Of a stretch of 64,000 nucleotides of DNA, positions 11,932 to 22,296 are shown one piece after another. A program made the position numbers and the translations under genes. The notes beneath the pieces are model-generated. The model was not told the origin of the DNA. It made no database searches and saw only the letters and a program-made list of their open reading frames with translations. Position 1 is the stretch's first letter; each line of letters begins with the position of its first letter. This DNA is from Pythium myriotylum (Eukaryota > Oomycota > Peronosporomycetes > Pythiales > Pythiaceae), in contig JALJCQ010000011.1 of assembly GCA_023091665.1 (NCBI GenBank), positions 2,108,001 to 2,172,000 of the forward strand, written 5' to 3'.

Positions 11932-13374
11932 CTACACAAAATGCAGCGCGAGGCGGTACACGAGCGAGTGCTCGAGGAGGTACTCGTGGCGCTTGATTTC
12001 GACCGAGGAGCCGAGCACGGGAACAGACCGCAGGAAGAGCGAGAGGCTCGTGATACTCCGAAGACACGCACAGCACTTCTTCCAGTCCTTGGAGGCCAGT
12101 GTGGCGGCTTCTTGGATTCCTCCTGAGAGCAAGACGAGGATGCCGAGGAAGATTCCAGTGACCAGAAGCCCAACAGCGAAGATCAGGGTCTCCTGGAAGC
12201 TGTGCGTCGCGAGCGCAGTGATGGCGGCAAGCAGCACGAGACTGGAGACCATGAGCTTGGCGGCAGCGCCGAACAGCGCGGCCTTGCCTCCCGACACGAG
12301 GGCGTGGAGGTAGAGTTCCATGTAGAGCAGCGTGAACGCCAGCGGCTTCCAGAGGCAGACAAAGAGCACCACGAAGAGAACATCCAGCACGCGGCTCTCG
12401 ACGCCGCGGTAACCGATGACGCGGCCGACGGTCGTCGTCCACTGGCCGTCGTACTCGGCGCCACGCGTCGGGACCTTGAGCTTCATGTTGCGAGGGACTT
12501 TGCCGGTCTTGACGACCCAGTTGAGTCCGTCCTCGTAGCCCAGATCGAAGAGCCACTCGACGTCGCGCTGCGTCGGCGGGTACAAGGCCCACCACATGGG
12601 CACGTATCGAGAAGGCTTGATGTCGGCGTTCGTGCAGTAGAACGGGCTCACGGTGATGGTCTTGGCGTCGATCACGGGCTGGAAGTCGAAGACGCCGCCG
12701 TCCATGACCCACTCGCCGTTGAGCTTGAAGGGCATGCCGGCGATCGGCGTCGCGCAGCAGGACGCGAGCAGGCTCTTTTCGAGATGCTCTTGCGAGTCGA
12801 AGCTCGTGATGCGGCGCGAGGCCCAGGCCGAGAGCGACGAGTAGACGACCGTGAGCTTGTCGGCCGCCGAGTTGAGCTGCGCGTAGCGGTGGAGTCCGCC
12901 CGTGTCTTGCAGCGTGCGCTGCAGGTAGTCGCGCACGCGGAAGGGCCCGGCGAGCGACTCGTGCGCGCGCGGCACGACCTCCTGGACCACGTAGTCGCGG
13001 ATGCGGTCGAAGTCGCAGCGCAGCGCGAGCGCCGTGGCCGCCAGCGCGCCGGCCGAGCAGCCGATGAAGCGCGCGTCGCGGTCCGCGCCCACGTGCTGCA
13101 GCGCCTTGGCCACGCCGAAGAGATACATCTTGAGCCACCCGCCGCACGCGAACGAGTAGCTCTCCATGTCCGAGGCCGCGAGCGGACGCGGCACGTTGGC
13201 GTCCGCCGAGGGGACGCCAATGTTGGCGTTGGTGGTGCCAACGTTGGCGCGCGGACGAAGGCGGGGAGCCATGCGGGACGCTCGGTTCAGGATGAAGACT
13301 GTTGGCGTTGGTGGGTTGGTTTGTTGGTCTGTTGGCGTTCTGATCAGTGTCGGCGTCGCTTCGCTTACTGGCAT
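11932..13374 (-). CDS. Patatin-like phospholipase with C-terminal membrane helices
   Basis: A single exon of 480 residues from the ATG at 13374; a second ATG follows 33 codons later. The N-terminal 65 residues are low complexity (Thr/Pro/Asn) and partly encoded by repeats of a TTGGCG-type hexamer. The patatin fold then starts: an oxyanion-type loop (CGGWLKMYLFGV), the nucleophile elbow GCSAG and the catalytic aspartate motif (VMDGGVFDFQP). The Ser/Asp dyad is therefore intact. Patatin-like enzymes hydrolyse acyl esters of phospholipids or neutral lipids. From about residue 300 there are several hydrophobic segments (VLDVLFVVLFVCLW, LMVSSLVLLAAITALA, LIFAVGLLVTGIFLGILVLL), so the protein is probably anchored in an internal membrane or on lipid droplets (inference). 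It is divergent from the Ca2+ exchanger, 513 bp between starts. Confidence 0.8.
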   Translation of the reverse strand: MPVSEATPTLIRTPTDQQTNPPTPTVFILNRASRMAPRLRPRANVGTTNANIGVPSADANVPRPLAASDMESYSFACGGWLKMYLFGVAKALQHVGADRDARFIGCSAGALAATALALRCDFDRIRDYVVQEVVPRAHESLAGPFRVRDYLQRTLQDTGGLHRYAQLNSAADKLTVVYSSLSAWASRRITSFDSQEHLEKSLLASCCATPIAGMPFKLNGEWVMDGGVFDFQPVIDAKTITVSPFYCTNADIKPSRYVPMWWALYPPTQRDVEWLFDLGYEDGLNWVVKTGKVPRNMKLKVPTRGAEYDGQWTTTVGRVIGYRGVESRVLDVLFVVLFVCLWKPLAFTLLYMELYLHALVSGGKAALFGAAAKLMVSSLVLLAAITALATHSFQETLIFAVGLLVTGIFLGILVLLSGGIQEAATLASKDWKKCCACLRSITSLSLFLRSVPVLGSSVEIKRHEYLLEHSLVYRLALHFV

Positions 13375-13887
13375 GCGTCTACGATCCGAAAGGGAAAGGT
13401 TGCAAAATTATCCAGAGTCGCCGAAAGGATAATGGAGTGCCCGATGCGCCACCGAATGAAGGCAGACAATCGTGACTTGAAGTTTGTATACATGGCGACT
13501 TCGCTCCACCAGGGACGAGGCTGAAACGGTTCTCTATCGGTGGCAGCAGCCAAAAATTGTCATCGGGGGCCGCGGAGACTGCACACAATGATGTCATCGG
13601 GGGGTCCAAGGAGGCGAAGGGCCCTGCGACCATCGAACCGAGCGGTTGACGTTGAAGCGTCACCCATATCACAGAACAGAGGTCAACCCAGACCATCATG
13701 TTATAACAGAGGTAAATCGAAACCACGGTGTGGTTTTTGTGGTTTAGAATCCGACGCACAAAACCCGCGGCGTTTTTTTTTGTACTGGCAGCAGATTCGC
13801 AAAAGACGATGCAAGGGCTTGACTAATGACCCCGAGTCGTCTGGTTACAAGTGAGCTGCTCGACGGGTCCCATATCAGTCGGCGCCC
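13375..13887. promoter_or_regulatory. Divergent intergenic region (patatin / exchanger)
   Basis: 513 bp separate the two start codons, so promoters for both genes are expected here. No specific core element could be assigned. Confidence 0.35.
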
Positions 13888-16354
13888 ATGGCTCGCTCGA
13901 CGCTCGCGCGCGCGCTGCGGGCCGTCGCGGCCGTCGCGCTCGTGCTCTGGGCGGCGCAGTGGCTCGACGCGGCCGCCCACTCGCCGCGGCTGCGCATCGC
14001 TCACGACGCCACGGCCTTGGACGCCTTTGCGCAGAACGCCACGCTCCGCCTCCACCGCTGCCATCGCTCGCACGACGGCGACAGCTTCGTGGACTACGAG
14101 TGGCTCGTGTACTGCACGCGGCTCGGCGACTCGCTCGCTCTCGCGCGGACGGCGCTCGTGGTCGTGCTCGTCGTGCTGCTCTACCTGCTCAGCTCCACGG
14201 CCGACTCGTTCTTTTGCCCGATTCTTCAGGTAGAGTATTGAGAGTTTGGAGAAAGGAAGAAAGGGTCCACTCATAGTGAGCGTGGTTGCTGACAGGCCAT
14301 CGTGGAGAAGTACCGGATCCCGCCGGATATCGCGGGGGTCACGTTCCTCAGTTTCGGCAATGGGTCGCCGGACGTGTTCTCAAACATTGCAGCGTTCTCA
14401 ACGTCGACGCCCAAGATCGGCGTCACGTCGATTCTAGGTGGAGGGCTTCTGGTCACGACGGTCATCGCCGCCTCAGTCGGCTTGGCCTCTCAAGACCAGG
14501 ATCAGCTGATCCCACGAAAGTTCATTCGAGACGTCGTGTTCTACTTTCTCTCGGTCTCCTATCTGTGCTTCGTCTTTTTCAACGGCACGGTGAGTTCGAT
14601 GCGCTAGATACGTAAATTGAACTCGGCAAAATCTCACTCGTGTTCCTGGGAACTAGGTGGAGTTCATGGGGGCTCTTGGCTTTCTTCTCATCTACGGTTG
14701 CTACGTCGGCGTCATTATTTTTGACCACAAGCTTGCCAGGTTGTACTACTCGATTATGGATTATGATCTCGACGAGCTTGATGAGCTGGACCAAGGGAAG
14801 CACTTGTTGGGGAATGGCTACCTATCTGGGGCTTCCTGGTCCAGTTCGGAGAAGAGTGCCTCGGACTCGGAAGATCTTCCAACCACGCCAATGATCACGG
14901 CGTATGACGTCTACAGAATACCAAACTACACACCAGGCTCGGACTCGGAGAAGTCAGACTCATCAACCTCCGTTCCTGCCTTCCCACCGCTTTACCGGAA
15001 GTCGTCAGCACCCACACCGCGTTCGAAGAAGAGCACGGTGAGCTGGGCTTGAGTTTTAATCCCGTCTCTGTATCCTAATCTAGCAGTGACGCGACTACAG
15101 GACCACAGTGGAGAGTTCGCTCAGAGTGAGTCGGTTCCCTTACTTTTTCGACAGCTCACAACCGTTCGCCGTCCAGCGTCAGTGTGCGTACCGTCGCTGG
15201 CGAGGAAGCGACCGCGCACGCGGAGCGCGTGGGAAACGACCCAGTTAAGTGCCCATTCCAACCTTACGGCGAAGCGATGGACAAGGTGGTACCACGAGTT
15301 AAAAGGCATCGAGGAGGTCTCTGGCGTCAGCGAAACGGGTGAAGAAGTGGAGGAAGAGCACGATGTGGACGCCAAGTCAGATCATTCGCGTGTTAGCGAG
15401 GTGGAGGTCTCGTCTCTGTGGGACCGCTATTTGTTTAGTTGGTTTAGACTCAGCTATCGCATCTTCGACCGGTTTGTGTGGAACCCGCTCGAGTTCATCA
15501 CAACGTTCATCCGCCGACTCACAATTCCGCTTGTCGACGACGAGACATGGGACAAGACCTTTGCGGTTGCTTGTCCACCTTGTGCCATACTATTGGTTGG
15601 CGTCTCAATTTTCGAGCTGGATCCACTGTCGGACATGTACTTTGCCCTGACGATCGTCGTCGCCGGCGGGGCAGGTAGTGCTGCCGTGTACCTCTCGGCG
15701 TCAAATGAGGTTCCTCCTGAAGGCGCAGCTCTCGCACCGTATATTTGCGTGGCATTCGTAATGTCGGTGATCTGGATCATGAACATCGCTAACGAGGTAG
15801 ACATCATGATGTTGGTCGCAGCAATATTCCGGGAAAGATTAACGAGGAAGTGATTTCGTAGGTTCTGGCGTTGCTGAAGGTACTCGGCGGACTCTTTGGT
15901 CTGTCAAACTCAGTGCTCGGTGTGTCGGTGAGTGTGCTAATCACGCCCACGATAGGCTCCTTACTCGTTCTAACTCACACAATGCTCGTCCTAGGTCCTT
16001 GCGTGGGGAAACTCGATCGGTGACCTCGTCTCAAACACTTCAATTGCACGAGATGGGTTTCCGACGATGGCGTTCGCAGGCTGCTTCGCTGGGCCTATGT
16101 TCAACCTTCTTGTGGGGATCGGTCTAGCATTGACAATTGCGATAGCGTCTCGAGGACCAATTTCAATGGGTGGACCGTCGCCGCTCGTATACATCGGCTT
16201 CGCGTTCCTGTTCACTAGCCTTGTTCTGAACGTCGGCATGGCAGCATTCGATGGATTCCGATATCGACCTCGATTGTGCTACGCGCTGTACCTGCTATAC
16301 GCGGCATTTGTGGTGATATCGATTGCCGCAGTCGTCACGGACGAAGAAACGTGA
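13888..16354 (+). CDS. NCLX/CCX-type Na+(K+)/Ca2+ exchanger
   Basis: Six exons in phase, 13888-14229, 14296-14589, 14657-15037, 15101-15796, 15862-15927 and 15995-16354, give 712 residues. The N terminus has a signal-like hydrophobic segment and a luminal loop with Cys (HRCHRSHDGDSFVDYEWLVYC) typical of the NCLX/CCX branch. Alpha repeat 1 is at GVTFLSFGNGSPDVFSN and alpha repeat 2 at VSVLAWGNSIGDLVSNT followed by FAGCFAGPMFNLLVGIG; the GNGSPD and GNSIGDL motifs carry the cation-coordinating acids. Between them lies a long acidic, Ser-rich cytosolic loop (exons 3-4). Exchangers of this branch move Ca2+ against Na+, K+ or Li+ across inner mitochondrial or vacuolar membranes; which applies here is not visible. 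The stop is 69 bp from the convergent SPF45-like gene. Confidence 0.85.
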
Positions 16355-16423
16355 TCTTGCTGTCGTCACACTCTACGAGATAAATCAAATGTCGGTAGAA
16401 GGAATGTTAAATACGCATGTTAT

Positions 16424-18281
16424 TCATGCGCCCAAGTCGCGCCGCTTAAACTTCTCTTCGTCGTAATATGAGGCTTTGACGCGCCTTCCTCCGAAAAAGC
16501 GACCATTGAGCCCGCTCACAGCTGCACAGAGATGCCGCGGATGTTAGACTTTCATGATATTGTATCCATCCATGAAAAGTTGACAATACCTTGGTCCGCA
16601 TGGACTTGTTGCTGAAACTCGACAAAAATACGAACGGCCTCTTCATCACTGACACGACCTCGTACTTCGAATGCCACGCAAGTAGAGACTGGACCATACT
16701 TGCCCGCGCACTCTTCTTTTACTTCGTCCTCCAATTCGCCATCCACTTCTCCTGGACCAACCATATTCTGCAGATACTCTCATCAGTTCGAGCACTTTAC
16801 ACTAGAGGGTCGGAAAATATGTGGCTCACCTGGAGCATAATAACTCGGCCTGGACGTGGCTCAGATCGCTGTTGGCTTGGCGGCTCTAGAGAAGCCATGT
16901 CGTCAATACGGATTGCTATAAGCAAGAGTTACGTCGGCCACTCACCCATTCGGTCAAATCTGCTCGTGCGTCGACGACTAGGAGGACTAGACCGATCGCT
17001 GCGACGGCCTTCAGTTGAGGATGAATGGCGATCCCGATCCCGGCTTCGGCTGCGTCCTCGACTTCTCTCTTCCTGCCGACTCCCTCGGTCTCCTCCATCA
17101 CGGCGCGACGCCTTAGCTGGAGCTACAATGTCTCGTCCGAATTCGTCCTTCAAAACAACGCGCGGCGGGGAAGCCCTTTTCTCTGGGCTTCGACGGACAG
17201 CGGTATCCATTGTCCGCGTTGTCGAGGCCACGAATCCAAGTCCGCCCCGTGGAGCGGCATCCTCAAACTGATCAGCGTCAGATCCTGCATTGATCGCATC
17301 AACAGCAGGCTGCGGCACCGCCTTGGCGGCGCTCTCCTCACTGGATCAGCAGCTGCATATCAATACTACGCGTGCACTCGCCCCCACCTAAGGCACGTAC
17401 ATCTTCTTCTTCATCCACGCTGGTACAGTCATGCCGCGACCTCGACCTGCCGCGCTTGGAAGTTCGATCGCTGGGGCTTTACCCTCGTTCACATCTTTGG
17501 CAAACTGCTCGCGCTCGCGCTTGCTCTGCAGTCACAGTCGAGTTACTCTTTCTCTCTACATGGCATCGCAACTCCCACGCCAACGCACCTCGCGCTCCTG
17601 CTCGCGCTGACGCTGCTCCAGCTTGCGCTTGACCTGCTCCATCTTGATCTTGGCCGCGCGCTCTTCGCAAAAGGCCTCGTAGCTGTTCGGTCGCGACGGG
17701 TGGTACTCGTCTCGGTACGTGGCCTGGAAGAAGTGCGAGTTCCCACCGGCGGCCTCGGCGCTCGACTCTTCCTCCACGGGCGCCGGGGTCTCCTTATGGA
17801 CCGTCACCTGCGTCCACGTCGTCGCTGCCACGAAGCCCAGTCCACCTCGTTGCGTGTCGGTCTCTGTCGGCGCTGCCGCTACGGCTACGGCACTGGGCTT
17901 GGGCGTCTCGAACACGTTCGCTCGGGCGGTCGCGGCAGCCGGAGCCTTGCGACCCACGGACGCCGGGCGGAACGCGAGCGACACGCCTCGACCAGCTGGC
18001 TTGGCCGGCGGTGGACCCGTCGCTGCGCCTGAAGCAGCCTTCGCACGAGCGCCGGCGAGCGCCGCCGGCAGCATGCTGACGGTGGAGCTTGGCGCGGCCG
18101 CTTGGCCCGGCACGAAGGCGGGCACGCCCTTGGCCCATACTGGAAAAGACGAGCTCAGCACCATGGCACACAGCAAGAGAGTGCGAGAGCGAGAAGAGCA
18201 TAGAAAGGACGACGTACCAGCGGGCGCTTTGTCGCCGTCGGCGGCGCCCTTGGCGAGTGGAAGGTCGGCGTAGAGATCCAT
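16424..18281 (-). CDS. SPF45/RBM17-like splicing factor with U2AF-homology motif
   Basis: Seven exons: 18281-18218, 18139-17589, 17525-17401, 17340-16946, 16885-16830, 16767-16590 and 16521-16424; all phases agree, 488 residues. The start MDLYADLPL matches the SPF45 start (MSLYDDLG). A DEYHPSRPNSYEAF block with a charged helix (KRKLEQRQREQERE) matches the SPF45 region before its G-patch. The C terminus is the U2AF-homology motif: RVIMLQNMVGPGEVD, KEECAGKYGPV, DEEAVRIFVEF and GLNGRFFGGRRVKASYYDE. SPF45 acts in 3' splice-site choice through UHM-ULM contacts with SF1, U2AF65 and SF3B1. Oddities: I see no G-patch. Instead RGGLGFVA occurs twice with similar flanks (exons 2 and 4), followed by an RS-rich stretch. 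An in-frame upstream ATG exists at 18350. Confidence 0.85.
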
Positions 18282-18525
18282 GATGGCCACCGGCGATGAC
18301 TTGTGCGGCAAATGAGGTTTGTAACGGTTCGAAAGGTAGGTTTGAAACATTCTGCTCTAACGGCAACACGCTCCATTTTCCGACCAAAGTTGAATTTGGT
18401 CGAAAGAGGATTAAAATTCGTTTCGGAACATGAGCCGTCTGCAGCGGAACGACCGTGCGTCCAATGACGCGGGCGCTGCGACAGATACCACCGGCGTCCA
18501 TGACCCGTCTGCTCTCCAGCATCAA

Positions 18526-18636
18526 TGTACGTACGTAGCCGCAACTTGCGGCTACGTACGTACACTTCCAGAGCAGCGTTGCGGGCCGCAACGCTGCTCT
18601 GGAAGCAGCTTCTTGCGCAGATAAAATTATCTGTGC
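18526..18636. repeat. Cluster of near-perfect inverted repeats
   Basis: Three hairpin-forming units in 111 bp. Unit 1: arms 18526-18544 and 18546-18564 (19 nt, perfect, single central base). Unit 2 follows directly: arms 18565-18584 and 18586-18605 (20 nt, perfect, single central base). Unit 3: arms 18615-18624 and 18627-18636 (10 nt, one G:T pair). A further 8-nt pair sits at 18381-18388/18395-18402. All lie upstream of the SPF45-like start. The function is unknown: a cruciform, a small foldback element or a transcript hairpin are all possible. Confidence 0.85.
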
Positions 18637-18989
18637 TTGCACCCTGATTCTCCCATTTTCAATGAGCACTTCAATTGTGATCCTGAATGACCTCCTTTCT
18701 TGTCGTCGGAAGCAACGATATGGTCTGATGTGGTGAATTCAGATAGAAGCGGTCCAGGTGTTCATGTCCAGCTTCGGAGAAAATCCTTTGTACTTTTATA
18801 CTTATATATATCGACACAAAATGCCCATTAGTGGCAAGAGGCACGAAGACTTCGTTCTCGAAAGGCAGAGCAGTGAGATGCTCTTCTCTGTTCAGTACAA
18901 GGCTCGGTTGCGGAGGTTAATTGGAGATTCTACGGTGATGGTGCAGCGGACGGATCTGTAGAGGGAGAGGAGCTTCGGGCTAAAGACTT

Positions 18990-20727
18990 TCATTCGTCTT
19001 CGGTATCGGGTAGTAGGTAGCGGTTCAGCTCGCCCTCGGGCTTGCAATAGTGCCACATGCTTGGCGACAAGAGGAAGAGCGTCACACAGCCGTTGAGGGC
19101 CGTGAGCTTGCCGTAGATTGGCTCGACAAACGGCCACACGCTGTCCTGGAAAGCCAAAAAGCACACAACGTCAGAATGCAGAAACGCCACCATGCAACAC
19201 ACCACTTCAGCACGTACGTAGGACGAGATGTCCAACTCCAGTGCATCCTGACAGAAACTGCCGGCTTGCTGTAGGACGTAACACAACATTAGATTCGGGA
19301 TCGCGTGACAAGACCGACTTGCGTTACTACTCTGTACCTTGACGCTCAGCTCGACGTCTTCACAAGCCGCGAATGCCTTTGCCATCTCTTCACGCTTCTG
19401 GCTCATGATTTCTAGTCGAGACTTCAGATGCTCAGTCAGTTTGAGAAGCCCTTCGAGCTGCTGGCTGTGGCCTGAAGAAGAGTAGACCCAACAAAGATCA
19501 GTGCGGTGTCCACTATTTTTGTGAGGACATCCTGAAAACGTACGGTTAAGCATGATTGTGGATGGTGTCAAGGCTGCGACACCGGTGAAGAAGAGACCCT
19601 TGCCAGCGACAGAGATTGGAATGCTCAGGCCGCCAGTCACTGGGGCTGCGATGACACCAGCCGCGCCGACCTACATTCAAACAAGGCGTCAATGAGTAAA
19701 AATCATGAGAAGAAGCACAGTGGGGCCTTACCAGAGCACCTGCGACGACACTCGCAGCACCAACGGCGACACCCGTGCCACTGAAGTCCGCGGACCGTGT
19801 CCGCATGTGGAGCAGCGTGATGGTCTGCACCATGAGCTCGGCACTCTCAGTGATGAGCTCGTCGAGTTCTGCGAGGTTCTCGCGCATCTCGGAGACCATG
19901 GACTGGGCCGCCTGGACCATGCGTGAGATGGCCCACTCGGCTCGTCGCGCGATGCGTTTCTCTTCGGTCTTGTCGCGTGGCGCCACACTCGGCTCCAGAG
20001 CTTCTCGCAGCTTGCCCATATAGTCCTGCAGCGTCACGATCTCGTTCGAGCACTGCGAGAACATGAGCGTGCACTGCTCAATGTGGACGACGCAGCGGTC
20101 CGCGAGCGACTCGCAGCGCTTGAGCGAGCTGGTCGCGAGGTCGACGAGCGCGCTCGACTTGGAGAAGTGGAAGGCCTTCTCCAGGTTCACGATGACCTCG
20201 CGCATCTCTTGGAGCTGGTACTCTTCGGTCTCGAGCACGACCCAGTCTTCGCGCAGGATGCGCTCCGACTCGTCGAGCGTAAAGGTCTTTTTGACTTTTT
20301 CCACGAGCTTGACGACGCTCTCGGTGTTGAGGTTGCTGATGCTGTTCTGGATCGTGAGCGTGCCTTCTTTGAGCCGGTCCGAGAGCCGCTTGGGCGGCAG
20401 CAGCGGCTCCTTGCGCGTCGGGAGGTCGTCCGTGGTGAAGCTCAGCAGCCGCTGGGCCTCCGAGGCCGAGCGCGAGCGCCGCGGCGAGTGCGAGCCGGCG
20501 GTCGAGCGCAGCACGAAGAGGTCGTCGCTGAGGCGGCGCTCGCCGCCCTCGCCCTGCGCGAGCCGCGCGTCGCGGGGCACGGTCGAGCCCATCTCGAGCT
20601 TGTTCCTAGACTGGCGTGAAAGGGAAGTGGGCGGCGGCATGGCCCCAGGGGCTACTATTCGAAGCGAAGTGGTGCTTTCTGTTCTTCCCTCTGGTTTCTG
20701 ATCCTGAGAAATGGGAGCATTCAACAT
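18990..20727 (-). CDS. Coiled-coil protein with central glycine-rich apolar segment
   Basis: Five exons, 20727-19732, 19670-19544, 19471-19338, 19268-19218 and 19145-18990, encode 487 residues. The first 110 residues are Ser/Arg-rich and likely disordered. Long amphipathic helices follow (residues about 125-305: KLVEKVKKTFTLDESERIL, EMREVIVNLEKAFHFSKSSA, DKTEEKRIARRAEWAISRM). Next is an apolar Gly/Ala/Val segment (about 320-370: FSGTGVAVGAASVVAGAL, joined to VGAAGVIAAPVTGGLSIPIS), then more helix and a Cys-containing end. The layout, helical bundle around a small-residue hydrophobic hairpin, recalls apolipoprotein-L-like and alpha-helical membrane-inserting proteins. That is architectural resemblance, not family assignment. 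The start is 107 bp from the divergent NOP53 start. No family recognised. Confidence 0.6.
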
Positions 20728-20834
20728 GAGAGGGTCGGTCTTTATTGTGCCCCCCTCGGGGAGGGGGTCACTATTGTTTCCTTTGCGAGGGGCAACTTGG
20801 GCGTTGGTTGGTGAGCAGCTACGAATCGGAAGCC
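20728..20834. promoter_or_regulatory. Short divergent promoter region (coiled-coil gene / NOP53)
   Basis: Only 107 bp separate the two ATGs, so the genes probably share a bidirectional promoter or have overlapping 5' ends. A C-rich/G-rich block (CCCCCCTCGGGGAGGGGG-like, about 20750-20766) lies inside. No defined initiator was assigned. Confidence 0.4.
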
Positions 20835-22149
20835 ATGGCGCGTAAGAGGAAGCTGCAGCAGCGCGTCAAGGAAGTGGGCGAGCAGATCGAGGCGAGCATC
20901 CGCGAGGACGGCGAGCTGCAGAAGCTCGAGCATGTCGCGAGCGAGGAGCTCTTCCAGATCGACACGGCCGGCGGCAAGCTCACCAAGAAGCAGCGCGTCC
21001 AGCAAAAGCTCCGCCAGAAGGACCCGGTCGTCAAGTCCAACAAGTTTGTCGCCGAAAAGGCCAACAAGTTTGAGACCGAGCTCGTCAAGAAGCTCGCGCA
21101 GCGCGTTCAGCCCACGCGCGGTGCCAAGAGCCAGACCGAAGGGGGCGCCGCGCCGCTCTGGGGCAGCGATGGCGCCGTGCCAGTCGACAACAAGGTCAAG
21201 GAGCTGGATCCGTACGTCGTGCCGGCTGTCGTGAAGAAAGTGGCCGTGCCAAAGCGCGTCGCGCCCACGAGGCACCGCGTCAAGAAGGTTGCCGTGCCTG
21301 CGCCGGGACAGTCGTACAACCCGGACTTCGAGTCCCACCAGGATGTGCTCGCTGAGGCCGTCGCCGAGGAGCTGGAGAAGGCAGCGATCCGTAAGGAACT
21401 GAGTGAGCCGGTGGCCAAGGGCCTCTCGGAAGAGACTCTTCAGTTTATCAAGGAGAACTCAGAGGATGAAGAGGAGGAGAGCGACGACGAATCGAGTGCT
21501 GCATCAAAGGCCGTATGTTCTCAGCTGTGGGCACATTTCACCACAGCATCCCATCTAATTCACATTTCTGTCTCGTAGCGCCGAAAGGAGAAGCTCACCC
21601 AAGCCCAGCGAAACAAACGTGCCCGCCACAAGCAAATGGAGTTGGAGCACAAGGCGAAGCGGAGCGAGAAATCGCTGTTGAAGCAGATCAACAGGTGCGT
21701 ATTGCTTGTGGACGTCGCGACTCGGATATTGAATCCTCTAACCGCTCTTTGTGCTCACAAACAGCGCCACCCACATCCTCAACGACATCGTCAAGAGCGA
21801 AAAGGAGTCGGAGAAGAAGCAAGAGTTGAAGAAATTGCTTGCTGACCAGAAGCTTGATGAAGAGCCGCAAGTCAAGGTCGGCCGCCAAATGACGTACGTG
21901 TTGTCCACTCGCGTGAATCTTCGCCATTCATCCACTCACGGCGTGTTGCCCTGTCTCTACAGCAAAATCGTCCGCGACACTCCTGTGCTCTTATCAGATG
22001 AGCTCACCGGCAGCTTGCGGACGCTGAAACCAAAGGGCGATCCATTGCTCGATCGCTTTGACAGTCTCCACAAGCGAAACATGATTGTCGCCAACAACTC
22101 GCGATCCAAGAGTAAGCGTAAGGTCAAGATCATCGAAGTGAAGAAGTAG
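20835..22149 (+). CDS. NOP53: Ribosome biogenesis protein NOP53 (GLTSCR2 family)
   Basis: Four exons, 20835-21512, 21579-21694, 21765-21893 and 21963-22149, give 369 residues, close to the family's usual length. Family features in order: ELFQIDTAGG near the N terminus, a Lys-rich region, the GQSYNPDFESHQDVLAEAV block, an acidic stretch (EDEEEESDDESS), a long basic helix (RRKEKLTQAQRNKRARHKQ) and the C-terminal LLSDELTGSLRTLKP followed by GDPLLDRFDSLHKRNMI. NOP53 binds the late nuclear pre-60S particle, recruits the Mtr4-exosome for 7S pre-rRNA processing and acts in 5S RNP rotation. The AIM motif (LFxxD-type) that contacts Mtr4 in yeast fits ELFQID here (inference). Nucleolar or nuclear location expected. 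Confidence 0.88.
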
Positions 22150-22296
22150 AACCCGTCTTGCGACCTGTTTTTGATGAATACATGCACAAATAGATATCTC
22201 ATGCATCCCGCGTGAACGATGGGTGGCTAGCTATTTTTGAACAACGAAGATCAAGGAATTTCCCGACTGCCCTGACAATTTGACGAGCCCAGCGCA

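Noticed and set aside
11855..13147. 430-codon minus-strand frame and 440-codon plus-strand frame over the patatin gene
   Set aside because: Arg/Ala/His-rich shadow frames of a GC-rich coding region; the patatin frame has the motifs.
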